Part shown: positions 14,448 through 22,950 of the stretch, one piece after another
How the letters are laid out: each line of letters opens with the position of its first letter
Numbering within the stretch: the first letter of the stretch is position 1
Source of the DNA: Roseateles violae
GTDB taxonomy: Bacteria > Pseudomonadota > Gammaproteobacteria > Burkholderiales > Burkholderiaceae_C
DNA length: 64,000 nucleotides
Direction: 5' to 3'
Assembly (NCBI RefSeq): GCF_030410485.1
Contig: NZ_JAUHHC010000007.1
Location: forward strand, 124,001-188,000
Translations under genes and position numbers: made by a program
The notes under the pieces: generated by a model
What the model was told of the DNA's origin: nothing
What the model saw: only the letters and a program-made list of their open reading frames with translations
Database searches by the model: none

Positions 14448-17265
14448 CCGACAGGCTCTGGGCGCGATCGAGCGCCTCGATCCAGGTCCAGGCGCGGCCA
14501 TCCTGCAGGGCCGCCTCGGCCGCCACCGCACCCAGCTGAGCACTCAAACGCTGTTCCAGTTGCTGCTGCGCCTTGCCGGCCTCGGCCGGTCGCGGCAGAC
14601 CCGCGCGGACACGCGCCTGCTCGGCCGCGGCCCCCAGCGCCAGTGCGATGGCCGGCCGGCCGCGCGCCTCGGCCAGGCGCGCATGGTCGTCCAGGCTTTG
14701 CAGCAGTTCCTCGCGCATCTCGAAGGCGCGGAAGGCGCGCAGCGCCTCGGCCAGCCGCTCGCGCGCGGCCGGCAACTGGCCCTCGTGCAGATCGCAGCGG
14801 CCCAGGCTGGCCAGCGCGCGCGCCACGTCGCGCTTGTCGCCGGCCTCGCGGCACAGCTGCAGCGCGCGCTCCAGATGCTGGCGCGCGGACGCCAGCTCGC
14901 CGCCGCCAAAGGCGACCTCGCCCAGCACCAGCTCGCACTCACCCTCGACCTCCAGGTTCTCGAGCTCGCGCGCCAGCGCGGCGCCCAGGCGCAACTGCTC
15001 GGCGGCCGCCTCGGGCCGGCCCAGGCGCAATTCGATATAGCCCAGATGCTGCAGGGCAATCGCCTCGCCGACCCGGTGGCCCAGCTTGCGGAACAGCTGC
15101 AGCGCCTCGTCCTCGGCCGCGCGTGCCGCCGCCGCATCGCCGATCGACAGCAGGGCCATCGACAGGGTCGACAGCGTGGCGGCGACGCCCGTCTCGTCCT
15201 GCAGCCGGCGCCGCAGCGCCAGGCAGGTCTCCAGCATGCGGCGCGCCTCGGCCGGATCGCCCTGGGTGATGGCCAGCGCCGCGCCGACATAGAGCGCATG
15301 CGCATGGGCCATGTCCGTGGCCTGGATGGCCGGCATCGCCAGCGCGGCGCGCACGGTCTCGCGGCCCTCGGCCAGATAGCCGCGCATGGTCCAGAAACCC
15401 TGCAGCGCCACCGGCAGCTTGACGGCCAGGAAGGGATCGATGCCTTCGGCGCCGCTGCGCGCGGCGGCCAGCGCGACGCGCAGATTGTCCAGATCGGCCT
15501 CGCCCCGCTCGACCCATTCGGCCTGCTGCGCGCCCTGCAGGCCGTCGCGCAGCTGCTTGGCCAGGCCGAAGAAATGGTCCAGATGGTGGCGGGTCAGCAG
15601 CAGCAGCTCGCCGCTGGCCTCCAGCTTCTCGCGCGCATAGTCGCGCAAGGTCTCCAGCATGCGATAGCGGGTCGCGCCGCCGGGCTGCTGGTCCAGCATC
15701 ACCAGCGACTTCTCGACCAGCGAGTCGAGCAGGTCCAGCACGTCGAGCGGATCGAGCGGCGCCTCGCCGCAGATCGCCTCGACGGCGGCCAGCTCGAAGC
15801 CGCCGACGAAGATGCCCAGGCGCTGCAGCAGCTGCTGCTCGCTCGGCTGCAGCAGCTCGTAAGACCAGTCGACCAGCGCGCGCAGCGTCTGCTGGCGCTG
15901 CTGCAACTGGCGGCTGCCGCCGGTCAGCAGCTTGTAGCGATCCTGCAGCCGCTTGTTGATGTCGGCCACCGCCAGCACGCGCACGCGCGCGGCGGCCAGC
16001 TCCAGCGCCAGCGGGATGCCCTCGAGCCGCGCGACCAGCTCGGCCACGGCCGGGGCCTCCCGCTCGTTCAATTCGAAATCGGGCTTGTGCGCGCGGGCAC
16101 GCTCGACGAACAGGCGCACCGCGGTCAGCCGTCCCAGCTCGGCCACGCTCTGCTCGCGCCCCGGCAGCGGCAGCGGCAGCACCGGATAGGTCTGCTCGCC
16201 CGGCACATGCAGGGCGATGCGGCTGGAGGCGATGATGCGCAGCTGCGGCGCGGCGCGCAGCAGCGCATGGGCCAGCTCGGCACATTTCTCGATCAGGTGC
16301 TCGCAGTTGTCCATCACCAGCAGCAGGCGGCGGTTCTGCAGCTGCTTGGTCAGGGTCTGCAGCAGCGGCTGCCCCGGTTCTTCCTGCACCTGCAAGAGGC
16401 GCGCGGTCTCGGCCAGCACCAGGGCCGGATCGCGGATCGGCGCCAGATCGAGGAACCAGGCGCCGTCGGGGAAGTCGCCCAGCAGCTCGGCCGCCACCTG
16501 CAGCGAGAGCCGGGTCTTGCCCAGGCCGCCCATGCCCAGCAGCGTCACCAGGCGGACGCCCTCGACCAGGCGCGTGCCCTCCAGCAGGCGCTTGACCTCG
16601 TCGATCTCGCGCTCGCGGCCGAGGAAGGGCGTCGCCTGGGGCGGCAGATTGTTGGGCACGGCCTTGATCGGCAGCCAGCGCTCGCCGACGCGGGCGACGC
16701 GGTAGCTCTTCTCGCCGTCCGGCGGCGCGCTGAACGGACCGGCGCCGACCTCGAACAGCTCTAGCGGCTCGGACACGCCCTTCATCTGCCAATGGCCATG
16801 CGATTGCGCCCGCTCTTCGCCGGCGAGCTCGCCCAGCGCCTGCACGGCGGCGGCGCTGAGCAGGGTCTGGCCGCCCTTGGCCAGCGCCATCACCCGCGCG
16901 GCCGTCGGCTTGGCCAGGCCCTCGACCTCCAGCGGCTTGGCGCCGCGGGCGATGTCGGCCGCCTCGTTCTCGCGCAGGATCACCGGCCCGACATGCAGGC
17001 CGGCGCGCGCCTTCAGCGGGATGTGCAGGCCTTCCAGCGCCTGGTGATAGGCGCGTGCATAGGCCAGCGCCTGGCTGGCCTGCTCGAACAGCAGCAGCAT
17101 GCCGTCGGTCTTGTCGATCTCGCGGCCGCCATGCGGCGGCAGCAGATCACGGGCGACTCGGTCGTGGGCGGCCCACAGCGCGGCCATATCTTGATCGCCG
17201 AGCAGGGTGGACAGGTGGGTGCTGTCGACCACATCGGTCAACAGCAGGGCGCGTAACTCGCTCAT
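14437..17265 (-). CDS. Class III cyclase domain - STAND-type ATPase - TPR signalling protein
   Basis: This 942-aa protein has three parts. Residues 1-170 are a class III adenylate/guanylate cyclase domain with metal Asp11 (LLTDVVDST) and Asp54 (EIDKTDGMLLLF), plus GLHVGPV before the transition-state region. Residues about 220-560 form an AP-ATPase/NB-ARC-like module, with Walker A GMGGLGKT near 245, a Walker B-like LLLVMDNCEH, and a winged-helix region. From about 600 to the end are tetratricopeptide-like repeats rich in Ala, Leu and Glu. It should be a cytoplasmic sensor in which TPR binding controls ATPase and perhaps cyclase output. Whether the cyclase is active, and its nucleotide, are not known from sequence. 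Confidence 0.85.
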   Translation of the reverse strand: MSELRALLLTDVVDSTHLSTLLGDQDMAALWAAHDRVARDLLPPHGGREIDKTDGMLLLFEQASQALAYARAYHQALEGLHIPLKARAGLHVGPVILRENEAADIARGAKPLEVEGLAKPTAARVMALAKGGQTLLSAAAVQALGELAGEERAQSHGHWQMKGVSEPLELFEVGAGPFSAPPDGEKSYRVARVGERWLPIKAVPNNLPPQATPFLGREREIDEVKRLLEGTRLVEGVRLVTLLGMGGLGKTRLSLQVAAELLGDFPDGAWFLDLAPIRDPALVLAETARLLQVQEEPGQPLLQTLTKQLQNRRLLLVMDNCEHLIEKCAELAHALLRAAPQLRIIASSRIALHVPGEQTYPVLPLPLPGREQSVAELGRLTAVRLFVERARAHKPDFELNEREAPAVAELVARLEGIPLALELAAARVRVLAVADINKRLQDRYKLLTGGSRQLQQRQQTLRALVDWSYELLQPSEQQLLQRLGIFVGGFELAAVEAICGEAPLDPLDVLDLLDSLVEKSLVMLDQQPGGATRYRMLETLRDYAREKLEASGELLLLTRHHLDHFFGLAKQLRDGLQGAQQAEWVERGEADLDNLRVALAAARSGAEGIDPFLAVKLPVALQGFWTMRGYLAEGRETVRAALAMPAIQATDMAHAHALYVGAALAITQGDPAEARRMLETCLALRRRLQDETGVAATLSTLSMALLSIGDAAAARAAEDEALQLFRKLGHRVGEAIALQHLGYIELRLGRPEAAAEQLRLGAALARELENLEVEGECELVLGEVAFGGGELASARQHLERALQLCREAGDKRDVARALASLGRCDLHEGQLPAARERLAEALRAFRAFEMREELLQSLDDHARLAEARGRPAIALALGAAAEQARVRAGLPRPAEAGKAQQQLEQRLSAQLGAVAAEAALQDGRAWTWIEALDRAQSLSAPG

Positions 17266-17359
17266 CGTGAACAGCCGGGTGGGAGTAACGGCTTGTGAAT
17301 GCCCTCATCTTAGCCGGCCTTGCTTGGGGCCCGCTGACAGCGCGGCCATGGGGGCCCGC

Positions 17360-18511
17360 TCAGCGCGGCAGACTGGACGGCAAGAGAATGCCACGGTCGA
17401 CCTGGGCCAACTGCGTATGGCCGCAGAAGGCCATCGTCAGATCGAGCTCGCGATGGATGATCTCCAGCGCCTTGGCCACGCCGGCCTCGCCCATGGCGCC
17501 CAGGCCGTACAGCATCGCGCGGCCGATATAGGTGCCGCGCGCGCCCAGGGCCCAGGCCTTCAGCACGTCCTGGCCCGAGCGGATGCCGCCGTCCATATGG
17601 ACCTCTATGTCTGCGCCGACCGCCTCCACGATGGCCGGCAGCGCGCGGATGCTGGATTCGGCGCCGTCGAGCTGGCGCCCGCCATGGTTGCTGACGATCA
17701 GCGCGTCGGCGCCGCTGGCGACGGCCAAGCGCGCGTCCTCGACGTCCTGGATGCCCTTCAGGATCAGCTTGCCGCCCCAGCGCTTCTTGATCCACTCGAC
17801 ATCGCCCCAGTTCAGCTGCGGGTCGAACTGCTTGGCCGTCCATTCGGACAGGGAGCCCATGTTCTCGACCCCGCGCACATGGCCGACGATATTGCCGAAC
17901 TGGCGTCGCTTGGTGCCCAGCATGCCCATGCACCAGCGCGGCTTCGTCGCCAGATTGATCAGATTGGCCAGCGTCGGCTTCGGCGGTGCGGACAGGCCGT
18001 TCTTCAGGTCCTTGTGGCGCTGGCCGAGGATCTGCAGGTCCAGGGTCAGCACCAGCGCGCCGCAGTTGGCCGCCTTGGCGCGGTCGATCAGGCGCTCGAT
18101 GAAGTCGCGGTCGCGCATCACATAGAGCTGGAACCAGAACGGCGCCTGGGTGTGCGCGGCGATGTCCTCGATCGAGCAGATGCTCATCGTCGACAGGGTG
18201 AACGGGATGCCGAAGGCCTCGGCCGCGCGCGCGGCCAGGATCTCGCCGTCGGCATGCTGCATGCCGGTCAGCCCGGTCGGTGCGATTGCCACCGGCATCG
18301 CCACCGGCACGCCCACCATCTGCGTCGCCGTGCTGCGGTTCTCCATATTGACGGCGACCCGCTGGCGCAGCTTGATCTGCTGGAAGTCCTCGGAGTTGGC
18401 GCGGTAGGTGCCCTCGGTCCAGGAGCCGGAGTCGGCGTAGTCGTAGAACATCCGCGGCACGCGCCGCTGGGCCAGCACTCTGAGGTCTTCGATGCAGGTA
18501 ATCACGGGCAT
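17360..18511 (-). CDS. lldD: FMN-dependent alpha-hydroxy acid dehydrogenase, L-lactate dehydrogenase-like
   Basis: The 383-aa protein matches the LldD/glycolate oxidase family, which oxidises L-2-hydroxy acids such as lactate and passes electrons to the respiratory chain. It has the N-terminal FYDYADSGSWTEGTYRAN region, the FMN-binding PVAIAPTGLTGM, FQLYVMRDRDF, the catalytic His in VSNHGGRQLDGA and the phosphate loop HMDGGIRSGQD. The length fits LldD. The ATG at 18511 starts at MPVITCIEDL; the frame continues 19 codons upstream but without family similarity. The gene stands alone, with no lactate permease nearby, so the substrate (lactate or a related acid) is not fixed. Confidence 0.88.
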   Translation of the reverse strand: MPVITCIEDLRVLAQRRVPRMFYDYADSGSWTEGTYRANSEDFQQIKLRQRVAVNMENRSTATQMVGVPVAMPVAIAPTGLTGMQHADGEILAARAAEAFGIPFTLSTMSICSIEDIAAHTQAPFWFQLYVMRDRDFIERLIDRAKAANCGALVLTLDLQILGQRHKDLKNGLSAPPKPTLANLINLATKPRWCMGMLGTKRRQFGNIVGHVRGVENMGSLSEWTAKQFDPQLNWGDVEWIKKRWGGKLILKGIQDVEDARLAVASGADALIVSNHGGRQLDGAESSIRALPAIVEAVGADIEVHMDGGIRSGQDVLKAWALGARGTYIGRAMLYGLGAMGEAGVAKALEIIHRELDLTMAFCGHTQLAQVDRGILLPSSLPR

Positions 18512-18593
18512 GGCGTCGTCTTTCTGTCGCTTCGGCGTGGGGGCGGACCGGTGCCCTACTGTATCCACGGATCCTGCCTACACTGCGGCCACG

Positions 18594-19139
18594 ATGAAGA
18601 CAGCCGAACGCGATTCCTTGCTGGGCCTGCTGCAGGCCCGTTTCGAGCAATATGGCCGGCGCCATCCGGGCATTGCCTGGGCCGAGGTGCTGGCGCGGCT
18701 GGCGGCGCAGCCGGGCGCGCTCGAGCTGCTGCAGCGGATGGAGCAGACCGGCGGCGAGCCGGACGTGATCGGCCGCGAGGAGGCGAGCGGCCGCATGCTC
18801 TTCTGCGACTGCGCGGCGGAGAGCCCGGCGGGCCGCCGCAGCCTCTGCTACGACGAGGCGGCGCTGGCGGCGCGCAAGGAGCACAAGCCGGCCGGCAGCG
18901 CCGTCGAGCTGGCCGCGGCCATCGGCATCGAACTGCTGGACGAGGCGCAGTACCGCGCGCTGCAGGCGCTGGGCGAGTTCGACCTGAAGACCTCCAGCTG
19001 GGTGCGCACGCCGGCGGCGATCCGCCAGCTTGGCGGCGCGCTGTTCTGCGATCGGCGCTATGGCCAGGTCTTCACCTATCACAACGGCGTCCAGTCCTAT
19101 TACGCGGCGCGCGGCTTTCGCGGCCGCCTGCTGGTCTGA
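18594..19139 (+). CDS. DUF4256 family protein
   Basis: This 181-aa soluble protein matches the DUF4256 pattern: GIAWAEVLARL, then TGGEPDVIGR, FCDCAAESPAGRRSLCYDEAAL, and a C-terminal block with ALGEFDLKTSSWVRTP and YYAARGFRG. Its function is unknown. The ATG at 18594 follows a TACACT -10-like hexamer by only nine bases, so the transcript may have little or no leader. It is the first of four genes on the same strand, and 31 bases separate it from the next. Confidence 0.8.
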   Translation: MKTAERDSLLGLLQARFEQYGRRHPGIAWAEVLARLAAQPGALELLQRMEQTGGEPDVIGREEASGRMLFCDCAAESPAGRRSLCYDEAALAARKEHKPAGSAVELAAAIGIELLDEAQYRALQALGEFDLKTSSWVRTPAAIRQLGGALFCDRRYGQVFTYHNGVQSYYAARGFRGRLLV

Positions 19140-19170
19140 GCCGCGGCAGGACTGGCTAAACTGCCGGCCG

Positions 19171-20880
19171 ATGATGAGCAACGCCGCCACCCTCCCGTCC
19201 ATGCTGCAAGCCGGCCTGCAGGCGCAGGCGCGCGGCGATCTGGCCGCGGCCGAGCGCCTGCTGGCCCAGGTCGCCGAGCAGGCGCCGCGCCAGGCGCAGG
19301 CCTGGTTCGCGCTGGGCAATGTGCGCGAGGACCTGCAGCGCCTCGCCGAGGCCGAGGTCTGCTACCGGCGCACGGCCGAGCTGATGCCGGGCCTGGCCGA
19401 GGCGCATTACAACCAGGCGCGCATGCTGCAGCGCCTGGGGCGCGGCGCCGAGGCGCGCGTGGCGATCGCGCAGGCGCTGCGCTGCAAGCCCGGCGCGGCC
19501 AATATGCTGCAGCTGCGCGCGATGCTGGAGGAAGAGGCCGGCGATCTGGCGGCCGCCCTGCAAAGCCTGGACGCGGCGATTGCCGCCGCACCCGAGCGTG
19601 CCGCGCTGCATCACAACCGCGCCGTCGTGCTGCAGCGCCAGCAGCAGCATGCGCTGTCGCTGGCCGCGCACGAGCGCGCGCAGGCGCTGGGCCTGGACGT
19701 CGCCGATGCCCATTACAACCACGGCAATACCTTGCGCAGCCTGGGCCGCGATGACGAGGCGCTGGCCGCCTACCGGCGCGCGCTGGCGCGCGATCCGCAG
19801 CACGGCCTGGCGCTGTACGACCTGGCACGGCTGCGCTGGAATGCCGGCGATGCCGATTTCGCCGCCGAGCTGCGCGCGGCCGAGGCGGCGGCGCCGGCCT
19901 CGGCGACGGCCGCCGGCATCCATGCGCGCCTGCTGCTGAACGCCGAGCGCCATGCCGAGGCGGTGGAGCTGTTCCGCCGCGCCATTGCCCGTGCGCCGGC
20001 GGCCTCCGGCTATCACGACGGACTGGGCCTGGCCCTGAGCCGGCTCGGCCGCCATGAAGAGGCGCTGGCCGCGCACGAGCAGGCGGTGCGCCTGGCGCCG
20101 GCCGACCCGACCGCGCGCTCCAACCATGCACACAGCCTGCTGGCCGCCGGCCGGCCGGCCGAGGCGGCCGCGCAGGCCGAGGCGGCGCTGGCGCTGGCGC
20201 CGCAGGACCAGCATGTGCTGGCGCTGCTGGGCCTGGCCTGGCGCGCGCTTGGCGATCCGCGCGAGCCCTGGCTGAACGACTATGCGCGCCTGGTGCGCGT
20301 GTTCGATCTGCCGGCGCCGGACGGCTTTGCCGATATGGAGGCCTTCAATGCCGCGCTGGCGGCCGAACTGACCCGGCGCCATACCGACCGGCGTGCGCCG
20401 ATCGACCAGAGCCTGCGCGAGGGCACGCAGACGCGCGGCAATCTGCTCGACGAAGACCATCCGCTGATCGTCGCGCTGCGCCGGCGGCTTGCCGAGGCGA
20501 TCGACCGTTATGTCGCCGAGCTGCCCGTCGACGCCGAGCATCCCTTCCTGCGGCGCCGCGGCAGCGGCTGGCGCTTCACCGATTCCTGGTCCTCGCGGCT
20601 GCGCAGCACGGGCTTCCACACCAACCATGTGCACGCGCATGGCTGGCTGAGCTCCTGCTACTACGTCGCGCTGCCGGCGGCGGTCGATCGGCAGGGCCCG
20701 GCCGGCTGGATCAAGTTCGGCGAGCCCGATCTGGATCTGGGCCTGGCGCCGCAGCGGATCGAGCAGCCGCGCGCCGGCCGCCTGGTCTTGTTCCCATCCT
20801 GCTTCTGGCATGGCACGGTGCCCTTCGACGATGGGGGCATGCGCCTGACCGTCGCCTTCGACGTGAAGCCGCTGCCATGA
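19171..20880 (+). CDS. TPR protein with C-terminal 2OG-Fe(II) oxygenase domain
   Basis: This 569-aa protein has about ten TPR-like repeats over residues 8-370 (for example AHYNQARMLQRLGRGAEAR and HYNHGNTLRSLGRDDEA). A domain of about 200 residues follows that matches putative 2-oxoglutarate/Fe(II) oxygenases (PF13759 type). Its signs are HVHAHGWLSSCYYVALP with the metal histidines, LVLFPSCFWHGTVPF with the distal His, and RLTVAFDV. The TPR part probably presents a protein substrate for hydroxylation. The stop overlaps the next start (ATGA). The start at 19171 comes soon after TAAACT at 19157-19162. Confidence 0.85.
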   Translation: MMSNAATLPSMLQAGLQAQARGDLAAAERLLAQVAEQAPRQAQAWFALGNVREDLQRLAEAEVCYRRTAELMPGLAEAHYNQARMLQRLGRGAEARVAIAQALRCKPGAANMLQLRAMLEEEAGDLAAALQSLDAAIAAAPERAALHHNRAVVLQRQQQHALSLAAHERAQALGLDVADAHYNHGNTLRSLGRDDEALAAYRRALARDPQHGLALYDLARLRWNAGDADFAAELRAAEAAAPASATAAGIHARLLLNAERHAEAVELFRRAIARAPAASGYHDGLGLALSRLGRHEEALAAHEQAVRLAPADPTARSNHAHSLLAAGRPAEAAAQAEAALALAPQDQHVLALLGLAWRALGDPREPWLNDYARLVRVFDLPAPDGFADMEAFNAALAAELTRRHTDRRAPIDQSLREGTQTRGNLLDEDHPLIVALRRRLAEAIDRYVAELPVDAEHPFLRRRGSGWRFTDSWSSRLRSTGFHTNHVHAHGWLSSCYYVALPAAVDRQGPAGWIKFGEPDLDLGLAPQRIEQPRAGRLVLFPSCFWHGTVPFDDGGMRLTVAFDVKPLP

Positions 20881-21251
20881 ACCCGAGCCAGGCGCGGCTG
20901 CTGCGGCCGCTGTTCCTGCTGGCCGGCGTGCTGTCGCTGCTGCTGGGCATCATCGGCATCTTTCTGCCGCTGCTGCCGACCACGCCCTTCGTGCTGCTGG
21001 CCGCCTGGTGCTTCGCGCGCGGCAGCCGGCGCTGCGAGGCCTGGCTGCTGCAGCACCGCGTCTTCGGCCCGCTGGTGCGCGACTGGCGCGAGCGCCGTGC
21101 CGTGCCGCTGCGGGCCAAGCAGCTGGCCACGCTGATGATGGCGCTCAGCTCGGTCTACGCCGCCACGCGGCTGCCGCTGGCCTGGTGCTGGCTGCCCGGC
21201 GCCTGCTGCCTGGCCGTCGCCGTCTGGCTGTGGCGCCTGCCGAACCGCTGA
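20877..21251 (+). CDS. YbaN family inner-membrane protein (DUF454)
   Basis: This 124-aa protein has the DUF454 signature GIFLPLLPTTPFVLLAAWCF followed by WLLQHRVFGPLVRDWRERRA. Two to three membrane helices sit at about 10-45 and 85-118. The family's function is not established. It is translationally coupled to the TPR/oxygenase gene by ATGA. Confidence 0.88.
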   Translation: MNPSQARLLRPLFLLAGVLSLLLGIIGIFLPLLPTTPFVLLAAWCFARGSRRCEAWLLQHRVFGPLVRDWRERRAVPLRAKQLATLMMALSSVYAATRLPLAWCWLPGACCLAVAVWLWRLPNR

Positions 21252-21272
21252 TCGACCACGAGGATTCGCGCG

Positions 21273-21629
21273 ATGAGTTTTGCCGCCCTGAAGCAACACG
21301 CCGCCGCCATGCCCGGCGCGACGATGGACATCAAATGGGGCGCCGACTGGGTCGCCAGCGTCGGCGGCAAGATGTTCCTGGTCGGCGGCCACGAGCCCGG
21401 GCCCTGGACCTCCTGCTCCTTCAAGGTCGACGAGCACCGCTTCCTGGAGCTCAGCGACCTGCCCGGTTTCGCCCCGGCGCCCTATATGGCGCGGCACCGC
21501 TGGGTGCAGCTGAGCGACCCCAGGGCGCTGCCGCTGGCCGATCTGAAGGCGCTGGTCGAGCGCTCCTACCAGCTGGTGCGCGCCGGCCTCAGCAAGAAGC
21601 TGCAGGCGAGCCTGGACGCCGGCGCCTGA
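21273..21629 (+). CDS. MmcQ/YjbR family DNA-binding-fold protein
   Basis: This 118-aa protein has the MmcQ/YjbR fold signature: PGATMDIKWGADWVASVGGK, then SFKVDEHRFLEL and the C-terminal LVERSYQLVRAGLSKK. The fold resembles a double-wing DNA-binding motif; its role is unknown. Its TGA abuts the stop codon of dinB on the other strand with no gap (TGATCA at 21627-21632). Confidence 0.85.
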   Translation: MSFAALKQHAAAMPGATMDIKWGADWVASVGGKMFLVGGHEPGPWTSCSFKVDEHRFLELSDLPGFAPAPYMARHRWVQLSDPRALPLADLKALVERSYQLVRAGLSKKLQASLDAGA

Positions 21630-22886
21630 TCAGAACAGCGGCAGGGTCTCCGGCCGCGCCGCGCCGGACGGGGCCTCGGCCGACGCGCCGCGCGCCGTCT
21701 TCCTGGCCTTGGCGGCCGGTGGTGCATCGCCTGGATGCGAGAGATTGCCGATGCGCACACCCAAGAGGCGCAGGCGCTTGTCGAAATTGACGCGCTTCAG
21801 GCAGCTGCCGGCCGCGCGGCGCAGCGCCTGGGCATCGGCGATCGGCTCGTCCAGGGTCAGGTCGCGCGTCACCGTGTGAAAGCCCTCGAAGCGCAGCTTG
21901 ATGCCGATGGTGCGGCCCTGGTAGCCCTTGCGCTCCAGATCGCCGGCCAGCTGCTCGCACAGCCGGGTGAAGATGCGGCCCAGCTCGGCGCGGTCGTGCA
22001 CCGCGTGCAGATCGCGCTCGAAGGTGGTCTCCCGGCTGATCGAGACCGGCTCGCTGAAGGTGACCACCGGCCGGTTGTCGCGGCCATGCGAGGCCTCGTG
22101 CAGCCAGGCGCCGTAGCTCTTGCCGAACTGCTCGATCAGCCAGGCCGGCTCGGCCGCGGCGATCTGGCCGACCGTCTCAATGCCCAGCGCCGCCAGCCTG
22201 GCCGCCGCCTTGGGGCCGATGCCGTTGATCTTGCGCACCGAGAGCGGCCAGATGCGCGCCGGGATCTCCTCGGCCAGCAGGACGGTGATGCCGTCGGGCT
22301 TGTCGATCTCGGAGGCGATCTTGGACAGCAGCTTGTTCGGCGTGATGCCGATCGAGCAGGTCAGCCCGGTCGCGCGCAGCACCGAGTTCTTGATCTCGCG
22401 CGCGACCGAGCGGATGCCGCCCAGCGGGTCATGACCGACCGGCTCGCGGATGCCCGGCACGGCGCTCAGATCGATATAGATCTCGTCGATGCCGCGGTCC
22501 TCGATCACCGGCGCCAGCTCGGCGACGGCCGCCTTGAACAGGCGCGAGTAGTGGCGGTAGCGGTCGAAATCGGTCGGCAGCAGGATGGCGTCGGGCGCGC
22601 GCAGCGCGGCCTTCATCAGGCCCATGGCCGAGAAAACGCCCAGGTCGCGCGCCGCATAGGTCGAGGTCGTCGCCACGCCGCGGCCGGTGTAGTCGCGCAG
22701 CTTGGCGAACTCGCGCGTGCCGTCCTCGCGCAGGCGCGGCGCATGTTCGCGCCGCCCGCCGATCACGACCGGCAGGCCCTTCAGCTCCGGATAGCGCAAG
22801 AGCTCCACCGAGGCGTAGAACGCGTCCATGTCCAGATGCGCGATCAGGCGCTCGGGCAGGGGGCTGGAGGGCGGTTCGGCGGCCAT
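21630..22886 (-). CDS. dinB: DNA polymerase IV, Y-family translesion polymerase
   Basis: The 418-aa polymerase copies past damaged bases. Metal-binding Asp19/Asp21 (HLDMDAFYASVE) and the active-site pair in DRGIDEIYIDLS are present. The family SIGITPNKLLSKIASEIDKP follows, then helix-hairpin-helix KINGIGPKAAARLAALG and the little-finger domain. The beta-clamp-binding end is probably the C-terminal PETLPLF (QLxLF-like). A His/Arg-containing insert after VVIGGRREHAPR distinguishes it from the E. coli protein (351 aa). It is convergent with the MmcQ gene; no LexA box was recognised upstream by eye. Confidence 0.93.
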   Translation of the reverse strand: MAAEPPSSPLPERLIAHLDMDAFYASVELLRYPELKGLPVVIGGRREHAPRLREDGTREFAKLRDYTGRGVATTSTYAARDLGVFSAMGLMKAALRAPDAILLPTDFDRYRHYSRLFKAAVAELAPVIEDRGIDEIYIDLSAVPGIREPVGHDPLGGIRSVAREIKNSVLRATGLTCSIGITPNKLLSKIASEIDKPDGITVLLAEEIPARIWPLSVRKINGIGPKAAARLAALGIETVGQIAAAEPAWLIEQFGKSYGAWLHEASHGRDNRPVVTFSEPVSISRETTFERDLHAVHDRAELGRIFTRLCEQLAGDLERKGYQGRTIGIKLRFEGFHTVTRDLTLDEPIADAQALRRAAGSCLKRVNFDKRLRLLGVRIGNLSHPGDAPPAAKARKTARGASAEAPSGAARPETLPLF

Positions 22887-22950
22887 GCCGCGGATTGTCG
22901 CGCGCGCTGCTGCCAGCGGCTGGCAGCAGGGTGTCGGATTAGCCCGGGCT

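Noticed and set aside
14560-16764. A 734-codon plus-strand frame under the cyclase-ATPase gene
   Set aside because: It is rich in Gln, Arg, Leu and His with no motifs, while the opposite strand encodes clear cyclase, Walker and TPR patterns.
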